From contig BNZN01000005.1 of assembly GCA_026001145.1 (NCBI GenBank), positions 1-39,571 on the forward strand: DNA of 39,571 nucleotides, written 5' to 3'. Within the stretch, counting starts at the first letter, position 1. Each line of letters begins with the position of its first letter. This document shows positions 19,207 through 26,088 of this stretch, piece by piece. The translations under genes were made by a program, and so were the position numbers. The notes under the pieces are model-generated. The model searched no databases, was not told the origin of the DNA, and saw nothing but the letters and a program-made list of their open reading frames with translations. Source of the stretch: Clostridia bacterium. GTDB taxonomy: Bacteria; Bacillota; Clostridia; Oscillospirales; Ruminococcaceae.

Positions 19207-19605
19207 TCAGCCATCGGTCTGCGGCCCTGTTCCATCGCTTTCAACGCTTTCAATAGGCACGTGTGATTCCATCGCAGTATGCTTAATAACCTCGTGTGCT
19301 TCGATCTCCGTATGTACTTGCGGTAACACCCTTTTGCTTACACTCATTTCGTCAGCCATCTCCACAATTGCGACATATATGCTTGCTATCACACCATAAA
19401 GGTCCACCGGGATTTGCTGCCCAATTTTGAGTTGCGAAAGAATTGAGGCGGTTGCCGTGTCTTTATATATCGGAACACCTTTTGAATCTGCAATTTCAAT
19501 TATTTTTTGGGCAATTGGCCCCTTCCCCGCTGCAACAATAACCGGAGCTTGATCACGTTCCTTTTTATATTTCAGCGCAACTGCCTTATCGTTAAATTTT
19601 GACAT
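19207..19605 (-). CDS. FlhB C-terminal-domain homologue (YlqH-like)
   Basis: A 132-residue soluble protein resembling only the cytoplasmic tail of the flagellar export protein FlhB, as in Bacillus YlqH. AVALKYKKERDQAPVIVAAG, GPIAQKIIEIADSKGVPIYK and LKIGQQIPVDLYGVIASIYV match that fold. The NPTH autocleavage motif is replaced (KERDQAP) and no membrane part exists. About 45 C-terminal residues after VLPQVHTEIEAHEVIK are extra and acidic. AGGAGG lies 10 nt before the ATG at 19605, and the gene overlaps the end of ylqG by 14 nt. Its role is unknown in any organism to my knowledge; the pair often persists without flagella. Confidence 0.78.
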   Translation of the reverse strand: MSKFNDKAVALKYKKERDQAPVIVAAGKGPIAQKIIEIADSKGVPIYKDTATASILSQLKIGQQIPVDLYGVIASIYVAIVEMADEMSVSKRVLPQVHTEIEAHEVIKHTAMESHVPIESVESDGTGPQTDG

Positions 19606-21031
19606 CGACAAAAACCCTCCTGCTGTTAATTTCGGGGAACACCTCGGTTAATTTGGTTTCTTCATGGCTAGCCAAAACATCACAACGTTCAAGTTTAAAT
19701 CCGTTGGCAACAACTGCATCCTGCACCTTAGCTTTAATACCATCAAAATATGAAAGCACATGTTCTGGGCAGGTAATTTTGCAATCAATCCTACCGCCTT
19801 CTGACGCAAACAATGTCACCTCAAAGAGCCCTACATATTCCATATCTATTTTGCAAAAGACTTTCGTTCCTCTTTCTGCTCCCGATTCTTTTTTTTTGCC
19901 GGATCTTTTGGCATCTGGATCAACCCAAACCTGCGCAAATGCAACTCCCCTATCCCTATAAAACGGCAAGACGAAATTGAGCAAAGAAACCACCGAGCTT
20001 TGGTTGGCAAGCATCGAATTTATGGTGTTTTCCGCCGCAATATTCGAGGGGTCAAGTTCATTTGCCTTCATTGTGGTTGAAATCACGTCAAGTGCCCTGC
20101 TAATGAAGCCATTTTGTGGGTCTTGTTGACTCAATTTTACGCTTTCTCCAAGCAATTCACGCAAAGAATCTTTAACGTCCTCGGTTAGTGGTTCATAACT
20201 GCCTATCACTTTAAAAAGGCTTTCAAGTGAAGCATACAAGGTGGCTTCATCGCTATTTTCAAGCTTGATAACACCCTGGAGCACCGACATCAAAAAAGAT
20301 CTGGCAAAAAAATTCGCCTGATTTTCTTCCAGTGCATTGCTCAAATTGGGGATAATGTCCGATTTGAGGAAGGTTAACATCTCCTTCATTGACTCGGTGG
20401 ACATTTCAGTCTCTAGTGAATATTTTTCAGTGAATCTTTCTAAAATTGCCCTGACCGACTCTCCATGAGTCTTTAATGTCGTTGCTTTCGTTAGCTTGTT
20501 CATGTTTGTTACAACAGACTGTAGTGAACTCTTAAAGTTTACACTAGAATCAAAGTTTTTGAGCAGTTGCACAACCGTCTCCTCAACCATCTTGTTCCCA
20601 CTATATTTCTCCAAAATTGCACTTAATTTATTAAAAAACTCGCTGCCGAAAATTGTTGAATCTTCGTGTTGCGCAACCATCGATTCCATAAGTTTGCTTT
20701 CGTCATATGGAATCGCGTTAAACAGGTTTTCTAACTGTTCCTCCATTTCGCTGGTTTCTTCTGATCGGGCTCCAAACAGCAAAAACATTCTTTTCATGTT
20801 GTCAATTGTAGATCCTGCTTGAAACAACAGCCGTTCAATATATCTAGATATAACCAAATTTTCATTCAACAAAAGAGCCTGATCTGCCGATTCGGAAGCT
20901 GTTTTTCTTATTCCAGCCGAAAGCGATGCCAGAGTTTTGCCAGAGTCAATCTGACTGGCTTGTTTTTGAGTTGAGATATTGCCAACAACATTCGCTACAT
21001 CCACGTTTCTGACAGGGTTAGTTTCTGGCAA
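19592..21031 (-). CDS. YlqG-like / FliK-related protein
   Basis: A 479-residue mostly helical protein without signal peptide or clear membrane segment. Its position directly upstream of the FlhB-tail gene is that of ylqG. The C-terminal 130 residues (KVFCKIDMEYVGLFEVTLFA, then RIDCKITCPEHVLSYFDGI) resemble the C-terminal domain of flagellar hook-length control proteins (FliK-like), which contact FlhB tails; a direct YlqG-YlqH partnership is therefore plausible. The start is a TTG at 21031 with AAAGGA 11 nt upstream. The central helices (about 100-330) are not recognised. No flagellar structural genes lie in the window. Confidence 0.6.
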   Translation of the reverse strand: MPETNPVRNVDVANVVGNISTQKQASQIDSGKTLASLSAGIRKTASESADQALLLNENLVISRYIERLLFQAGSTIDNMKRMFLLFGARSEETSEMEEQLENLFNAIPYDESKLMESMVAQHEDSTIFGSEFFNKLSAILEKYSGNKMVEETVVQLLKNFDSSVNFKSSLQSVVTNMNKLTKATTLKTHGESVRAILERFTEKYSLETEMSTESMKEMLTFLKSDIIPNLSNALEENQANFFARSFLMSVLQGVIKLENSDEATLYASLESLFKVIGSYEPLTEDVKDSLRELLGESVKLSQQDPQNGFISRALDVISTTMKANELDPSNIAAENTINSMLANQSSVVSLLNFVLPFYRDRGVAFAQVWVDPDAKRSGKKKESGAERGTKVFCKIDMEYVGLFEVTLFASEGGRIDCKITCPEHVLSYFDGIKAKVQDAVVANGFKLERCDVLASHEETKLTEVFPEINSRRVFVDVKI

Positions 21032-21072
21032 ATCGCATCAATCCTTTCTCTTCCCTCTGATCATCATCCATC

Positions 21073-21101
21073 ATTATATTAAAAGCCGCTCAAAATCACA
21101 A
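21073..21101 (-). promoter_or_regulatory. Promoter of the ylqG-ylqH unit
   Basis: TTGTGA (21101-21096), 17 bp and a perfect TATAAT (21078-21073) on the minus strand, about 40 bp before the TTG start of ylqG. Confidence 0.6.
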
Positions 21102-21129
21102 CTTTTTTGCTTTACTTTCCTACAATCAC

Positions 21130-21360
21130 GCATTTCGAGATGCGCAACAAACTTGCTTATTTTCACTTGCTTTCCAATCACTCCGAAATTCGTAGCAAAC
21201 AACTTTAAACTTTGGGGAAAAGCGTTTAAAGGGAAGGTCCAGGGAGGGGAAATCGCAAGTCCCTTCCGGTTTGTTTTTTTGGAACTTTTTTGTCAAAACA
21301 CAAAAAAGTTCGAGAAAGCGATGTGTTTCTAATTCCGGAATGCTTGGAAAGCAAGCAGAA
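21130..21360 (+). repeat. Dispersed element, copy between the thioredoxin reductase-like gene and ylqG
   Basis: Hairpin D is CCAGGGAGGG / CCCTTCCGG (21239-21269), paired through G-T wobbles if one A is bulged. Hairpin C is GAACTTTTTTGT / ACAAAAAAGTTC (21282-21311). B ends with TTCCGGAATGCTTGGAAAGC (21334-21353). A second, inverted B fragment (TTGCTTTCCAATCACTCCG) precedes at 21167-21185, so the copy is palindromic at large scale. Confidence 0.72.
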
Positions 21361-21376
21361 ATACGTCAGTTTTGCC

Positions 21377-22255
21377 TTATTTTTCAAGCTCTCCCCTTAG
21401 TGCTCTAACATATTTGACAGCCGAAAGCCCGGCAACAGTTCCCGAAGCAACGGCAAGCGAAATCTGGCACAGTTTGTTCACACAGTCGCCAGCCGCAAAA
21501 ACCCCGGGGAGATTTGTTTCACCATTTTCGTTAACAACAATTCGATCACCTTCAGTCAAGACCCCTAACTTGCGGGCCAAATCCATGCTGGAAGCCACTC
21601 CTGTTGCCACAAAAATTCCCTCTGTTTCAAACTCTTCGCCACCTTCAAAAATAACACGTTCTACTCTTTCTCTACCAGTAATTATTTCGATCTTTTTTGT
21701 AATAAGTTTAATACTGCTGCCGCTAACTACTTCTGGTTCACTTCCATTCGTCAGAATTGTCACGTCACATCCAACATTAAGAAGTTCATTTGCTTCAGCA
21801 ATCGCATACGCCCCGTCCCCAATAACTGCAATCTTTTTCCCGCGAAAAAAGAAGGCATCGCAAATTGCACAATAACTAATCCCACGTCCCTCAAATTCCA
21901 AAAGGCCCTTGATATCTACTTTTCCCCGCTGTTTTCCCGTCGCCAGAATAACCGCACTCACTTCAAATTCTTCGCTTGGGTTGGGTGTGAGAATTTTGAA
22001 CCCTTTGTCACAAGAAGAAATTGCAACCACTTCTTCTGCCACAACTCTACAACCAAACCTTTTCGCTTGCTTAATACCGATATCAAAGAGTTCTTTCCCA
22101 GAGATTGGTTGGGCAAAACCGTAATAGTTTTCGATTTTTTCTGCAAGCGCTAATGCGGTTTGTCTGGTTCCGATAATTGTTATTTCGATGTTTGCCCTCA
22201 GTGTGTAAAGAGCAGCAGAAATCCCGGCTGGCCCACAACCCACAATTGCTATCAT
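21377..22255 (-). CDS. trxB: Thioredoxin reductase-like flavoprotein
   Basis: A 292-residue two-domain FAD/NAD(P)H oxidoreductase. The FAD dinucleotide site is VGCGPAGISAALYT at the N-terminus; the redox-active disulfide is CAIC in ISYCAICDAFF; the NADPH site is IAVIGDGAYAIAEA, where the usual second and third glycines are partly replaced; the C-terminal FAD motif is GVFAAGDC. Expected to reduce thioredoxin in the cytoplasm. The CAIC motif (CATC is usual) and the GDGAYA loop are mild departures. Its ATG follows the aspS stop with no gap, and GGGGAG at the end of aspS is its ribosome site, so it is coupled to aspS. Confidence 0.87.
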   Translation of the reverse strand: MIAIVGCGPAGISAALYTLRANIEITIIGTRQTALALAEKIENYYGFAQPISGKELFDIGIKQAKRFGCRVVAEEVVAISSCDKGFKILTPNPSEEFEVSAVILATGKQRGKVDIKGLLEFEGRGISYCAICDAFFFRGKKIAVIGDGAYAIAEANELLNVGCDVTILTNGSEPEVVSGSSIKLITKKIEIITGRERVERVIFEGGEEFETEGIFVATGVASSMDLARKLGVLTEGDRIVVNENGETNLPGVFAAGDCVNKLCQISLAVASGTVAGLSAVKYVRALRGELEK

Positions 22256-24049
22256 CTAAGTCTCCCCTTCTGTATTAACAGAGATTTTCAGCTCATCTAG
22301 ACTTTTCTTATCCACTTCAGAAGGACACGAAGACATAAGCTCACTTGAATTCTGCACCTTAGGGAACGCAATAACATCCCTTATTGAAGATTTCCCAAGC
22401 ATCAACATAACAAGCCTGTCAAGACCATAGGCCATCCCACCATGAGGCGGCACCCCGAAACTAAAAGCTTCAAGCAAAAATCCGAATTTAGATTCCGCTT
22501 CTTCTTCGCTCATCCCAAGCAGCGAAAACATCCTTTTTTGCAATTCAAGGTCACTGATTCTGATCGAGCCTCCACCGACTTCAGTTCCATTTATCACCAA
22601 ATCATAAGCCCTGGCTCTGACTTTGGACGGGTCAAACTCAAGCAGATCTATGTCTTCTGGGTTTGGCGCTGTAAATGGATGATGCATTGCCACATATCTC
22701 TTTTCTTCTTCGTCAAATTCAAGCAAGGGGAATTCGGTAACCCACAGAACATCATAGCTTCCCTTTTTTGTGAGCCCTAGCTTTGAACCAAGGTGCACCC
22801 GCAAATTCCCCAAAGCATCAAACACAACCTTCGGATTTTCATCCGCAACAATCAAAATAATATCCCCATCGACAGCACCAACACGTTCGCGCACATGCTG
22901 CTTTTCCTCTTCGGTCAAAAACTTCTCATAACTCGAGGTTTCAACATCAAACAATCTGGTATACGCAAGCCCTTTTGCCCCATAAGTCTTAACAAACTCC
23001 ACCAACTTATCAATTTCTTTTCGCGAAAGCTCTGCTGAAGCCCCTTTGACATTGATTGCCTTAACGCAACCGCCAGCTTTGATGGCATTTTTAAACACCA
23101 TAAATTCAGTCTGTTTTAACCCTCCCACAAGGTCAATCAATTCCAATCCGAACCTAGTGTCTGGCTTGTCGACTCCAAATCGCTCCATCGCTTCTTTATA
23201 GGTCAATCTTGCAAACGGCCTTTCAAGCTTGATTCCAAGCATCTTTTCAAAAAGTTGCGCAACAAACCCTTCGTTAACAGCCATCACGTCCGATTCGTCC
23301 ACAAAAGACATTTCGAGATCAACCTGCGTAAACTCTGGTTGCCGATCAGCTCTCAAATCTTCGTCTCTAAAACACTTGGCAATCTGTATATACCTATCAA
23401 ATCCAGCCACCATCAAAAGCTGTTTATAAAGTTGCGGAGATTGCGGCAATGCAAAAAAGCGTCCCTGGTGCACCCTGGACGGAACCAGATAATCTCTAGC
23501 GCCTTCTGGTGTAGATTTAATCAATATCGGTGTTTCAATTTCCAAAAAATCATTTTTCTTAAAATAATCGTGAACCAAATAGGTTACTTCGTTTCTAAAA
23601 ATCAAGCTATCCGTTAGTTCTTTGCGCCTTAAATCAAGGTACCTGTATTTCAGTCGCAATTCTTCTCTGGCATTCACGCCGTCCTTAATTTCAAAGGGGG
23701 TTGTCGCTGCCTTCGAAAGAACCTTAAGTTCATTTACAAACAATTCAACTCGGCCTGTACTTAACTCTTCGTTGATTGCAATTCTTTCCTTGAGAGGCCC
23801 TTTGGCCATCAAAACAAACTCAGACCTGACTGTTTCAGCTTTTTTGAAAACGCTTTCCGGTGTTTCTTCATCAAATGTCAACTGCAAAATCCCAGTTCGA
23901 TCACGAAGATCAATAAACAGCAAATTACCAATGTTTCTTACTCTTTGAACAAACCCACAAACAACAATCTCCGCTCCCACATCGCCTTCAGAAACATCAG
24001 CGCAATAATGGGTCCTCCTGAATGCACCCATCTCGTCAACCACTGCCAC
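22256..24049 (-). CDS. aspS: Aspartyl-tRNA synthetase
   Basis: A bacterial class IIb AspRS of about 597 residues: anticodon-binding OB-fold at the N-terminus (VCGFVQRVRNIGNLLFIDLR), motif 1 around FLEIETPILIKSTPEGARD, motif 2 FRDEDLRADRQPEFTQ, the bacterial GAD insertion, and motif 3 GMAYGLDRLVMLM. The frame is open to an ATG at 24091, but that has no ribosome site; AGGAGGGGAGG lies directly before the GTG at 24049, which I take as the start (GTG at 24043 is possible). Preceded by a strong promoter and followed without gap by the thioredoxin reductase-like gene. Confidence 0.93.
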   Translation of the reverse strand: MAVVDEMGAFRRTHYCADVSEGDVGAEIVVCGFVQRVRNIGNLLFIDLRDRTGILQLTFDEETPESVFKKAETVRSEFVLMAKGPLKERIAINEELSTGRVELFVNELKVLSKAATTPFEIKDGVNAREELRLKYRYLDLRRKELTDSLIFRNEVTYLVHDYFKKNDFLEIETPILIKSTPEGARDYLVPSRVHQGRFFALPQSPQLYKQLLMVAGFDRYIQIAKCFRDEDLRADRQPEFTQVDLEMSFVDESDVMAVNEGFVAQLFEKMLGIKLERPFARLTYKEAMERFGVDKPDTRFGLELIDLVGGLKQTEFMVFKNAIKAGGCVKAINVKGASAELSRKEIDKLVEFVKTYGAKGLAYTRLFDVETSSYEKFLTEEEKQHVRERVGAVDGDIILIVADENPKVVFDALGNLRVHLGSKLGLTKKGSYDVLWVTEFPLLEFDEEEKRYVAMHHPFTAPNPEDIDLLEFDPSKVRARAYDLVINGTEVGGGSIRISDLELQKRMFSLLGMSEEEAESKFGFLLEAFSFGVPPHGGMAYGLDRLVMLMLGKSSIRDVIAFPKVQNSSELMSSCPSEVDKKSLDELKISVNTEGET

Positions 24050-24200
24050 ACCCTCCCCTCCTCGAGACACAAAAATTTCATCAAACGTCATTCAATCTGC
24101 CGGAAAGAGGGACCATCACTTGGCCCCTCCCCTTTTCATCAATAACTACACGACACACTTCTTTAAATCGACAAACTCTAACTCTCTTGGAACAATCCTC

Positions 24201-24229
24201 ATTGTAACAAAAAACACTCAAAATGTCAA
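24201..24229 (-). promoter_or_regulatory. Promoter of aspS
   Basis: TTGACA (24229-24224), 17 bp and TACAAT (24206-24201) on the minus strand. The leader of about 145 nt to the GTG at 24049 is long enough for a control element, but I do not recognise a T-box (no AGGGTGG-like box) in it. Confidence 0.65.
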
Positions 24230-24386
24230 ACTCTGACCTTCGCCATCGGCATCGCAAATTTAATTGTTCACCAGTCAGTTGCTGATGAATCCTTCCCGCA
24301 TTTATATAAAAATATCCTAAAAATTCAGCAATATTTTGAATTAATTCGGATTATTTTCTGAAATTAATTTTTTATGTGAAATCATG

Positions 24387-24415
24387 TTGACAATCAACAT
24401 AATCTGTGATAAACT
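24387..24415 (+). promoter_or_regulatory. Promoter of the small secreted protein
   Basis: TTGACA (24387-24392), 17 bp and TAAACT (24410-24415). About 115 bp around it (from about 24302) align with 25235-25350, where the same region recurs with a decayed -35 box. Confidence 0.65.
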
Positions 24416-24469
24416 ATGAGACATAGAGGGCTAGGTGTTCTAACCCCAAAATTTATAGGAGGTATTTTT

Positions 24470-24934
24470 ATGAAAACCAAGAAAACTATAGCTTTTTTCA
24501 TTGCATGTGCAATGTTGGCGAGCAGTGTGATGCCGGCATATGCCGTTTGGCCAAGCAAAAAAAAATCAGCAGTTTTGAACCGCGCCATAAGCAAAGAAGC
24601 TATAGATCACTATCTTGAGGAGAAGCAAAAAAACCAGAAAAAAGAATCAGCGGTTTCGAGATTTATGCGAGCGGTCAAGAATTTAGAGGAGTTCGAAAGA
24701 TTCAGCCGCATTATTGAGGCAAGTATAGAAAGTCTGACTGGCATAGTGGAAAACCCTTCGATTATAGAAAAATTTAAGCACTGGAGAAGCGAAAATCAGG
24801 AAAAACTTGATCTGATGGAGAAAGCGCGCAAGGACACACTAGAACAGTTAGAGAAAGGGTGCAAGGACGCACTAGAACAGTTGAATCTAGAAAATGCTAA
24901 CAGGTGGTCGGACTGGAGCAAAATTATAGAATAG
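24470..24934 (+). CDS. Small secreted helical protein, unknown
   Basis: A 154-residue protein with a clear signal peptide (KTKKTIAFFIACAMLASSVM, cleavage likely after AYA near residue 25). The mature part is highly charged and helical, probably coiled-coil, with KNLEEFERFSRIIEASIES and a C-terminal tandem 11-residue repeat, KDTLEQLEKGC / KDALEQLNLEN. At DNA level a 23-bp unit repeats at 24828 and 24861 with few changes. AGGAGG lies 7 nt before the ATG. No known domain; export and the coiled coil suggest a structural or host-facing role, which is inference. Confidence 0.72.
   Translation: MKTKKTIAFFIACAMLASSVMPAYAVWPSKKKSAVLNRAISKEAIDHYLEEKQKNQKKESAVSRFMRAVKNLEEFERFSRIIEASIESLTGIVENPSIIEKFKHWRSENQEKLDLMEKARKDTLEQLEKGCKDALEQLNLENANRWSDWSKIIE
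24828..24883 (+). repeat. 33-bp-period tandem repeat inside the small secreted gene
   Basis: GCAAGGACACACTAGAACAG at 24828 and GCAAGGACGCACTAGAACAG at 24861 are offset by exactly 33 bp, that is 11 codons, so copy-number change would keep the frame. Confidence 0.8.
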
Positions 24935-25196
24935 AGGTACAAGCGGTCGAACCCGTAGCAAAAAAAATAACTTCTGAAGAGAAGAGTTTGGTGTTCCAAT
25001 CCTGGTCAGGGAAATTGCTGTTGTGGACGACATTGTGCAGGTTCTCTCTCATTGGGTAGCTTCGCCATTGGGTAGCTCCGCAATCATAACGACCTTGAAA
25101 GGCGCCTATAGAGGGGCTACCGGACGAGACACAACCGTATGAGCGGTGGTTCTGTCTATGGCGGTTCGCTATCTAATGCTGACAAATTGAACGGCA
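24935..25196. other. Non-coding stretch with a 16-bp tandem repeat
   Basis: No convincing gene. CATTGGGTAGCTTCGC (25050-25065) is followed directly by CATTGGGTAGCTCCGC (25066-25081). A short open frame through it (ILVREIAVVDDIVQVLSHWV and on to a stop near 25140) may be a gene remnant, but it lacks a start and ribosome site. Confidence 0.4.
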
Positions 25197-25240
25197 AAAA
25201 ACACCTTCGGGAAGCCATCCTTAAGGTGTTTTTGTTTTTA
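25197..25240 (+). terminator. Intrinsic terminator after the small secreted gene
   Basis: An 11-bp stem, AAAAACACCTT (25197-25207) with AAGGTGTTTTT (25223-25233), followed by GTTTTTA. Because of its A-rich left arm it may also work in the other direction. Confidence 0.75.
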
Positions 25241-25350
25241 TAAAACATCTAAAAACTTACCAATAATTTGTAATAATTTAGATTGTTTTGCTAAATTATT
25301 ACTGCTTGCGTGAAATTAGTATCAACATCTATCGCAAGTTGTGATAGACT
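25235..25350 (+). repeat. Diverged duplicate of the 24.3-kb promoter region
   Basis: TCTAAAAACTTACCAATAAT, GTGAAATTAGTATCAACAT and TTGTGATAGACTTATAG align along their whole length with 24302-24420 (CCTAAAAATTCAGCAATAT, GTGAAATCATGTTGACAAT, CTGTGATAAACTATGAG). The similarity stops where the alcohol dehydrogenase relic starts, near 25360. Confidence 0.6.
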
Positions 25351-25354
25351 TATA

Positions 25355-25966
25355 GTCTTCGGGGTTTTTAATGCTGTTTTGCAATATTTGATGCATGTCT
25401 TCAAAACACTTTCGCAAATTTTGTCAGATAAGTGGGTAGGATCTAAAACTGAAGCTTTAGGTAACATTAAAGGTGAGCCTGTACCCAATTTTTCGTTGGT
25501 TTTTAAGTTCGTAATCACCGCATTTGTATTCATTTCCGAACTAGTTGCTGCCAAGGTTAACACTGTAACACCGGGATTGCTCTCTTCGCAATTGATTGAT
25601 CCAAAACAATATCCCAGGCATCTCCATCGTGATAAGCAGCACATGAGACAACTTTGGAACAATCCGATTGTGCTTCCACCACTAACTGCCAAGATCACAT
25701 CTATATCACTCTCTCGGCATATTTCTTTGCCTCTTTCCAGCGTTTCAAGTCGTGGATTCGGCTCAACTCCGCCCAGTTCAAACACATTAAAGTTCTTTAA
25801 CAAATCTACAAACTTCGTCGTAGAGCCCACTTCTTTTTACGCTTCCACGTCCGTATGCAAACAAAACATTCTGCCCATACGGGTTCAAGAATTTGTGGAA
25901 GTTCTTTCACTTTCCTTTTTTCAAAAAGCACCTTGGTTGGAACATGAAAGTCAAAATCATTCATAA
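25355..25966 (-). pseudogene. Iron-containing alcohol dehydrogenase, degraded
   Basis: On the minus strand FDFHVPTKVLFEKRKVKELP (frame 1) is followed in another frame by FELGGVEPNPRLETLERGKE and DVILAVSGGST, then in a third frame by KVVSCAAYHDGDAWDIVL, and back to LTLAATSSEMNTNAVITN and SPLMLPKASVLDPTH. This is the butanol dehydrogenase/YqhD-type family in normal order. At least three frameshifts, a probable internal deletion after LDPTH (next comes ICESVLKTCIKYCKTALK, a later block) and loss of the 3' part, including most metal ligands, make it non-functional. The intact ancestor would have reduced aldehydes in fermentation, so its loss fits metabolic reduction. Confidence 0.85.
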
Positions 25967-26015
25967 TATCATTCCCCCACTTTGTGTTTATCAAACCTTA
26001 ACTTGAAAAAGTTTT

Positions 26016-26067
26016 GTAATTTGCTAATTATTCCAGTTGCTCAAGTACAAGGGCGTGGATTTTCCGC
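26016..26067 (+). repeat. Left direct repeat beside the ATP/ADP translocase
   Basis: TTGCTAATTATTCCAGTTGC, then TCAAG and further on TTTTCCGC, match the copy at 27780-27835 in the same orientation. It lies about 20 bp beyond the translocase stop codon. Confidence 0.6.
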
Positions 26068-26088
26068 AACTTTTTTCCTTGCCACTAA

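Noticed and set aside
18953..19207. An 85-codon N-terminal extension of rluD
   Set aside because: The open frame runs through the dispersed element, whose sequence also occurs outside genes; the S4-like domain and a ribosome site support the TTG at 18952.
24049..24200. A T-box riboswitch in the aspS leader
   Set aside because: The leader is long enough, but no AGGGTGG-like T-box and no terminator/antiterminator pair could be seen.
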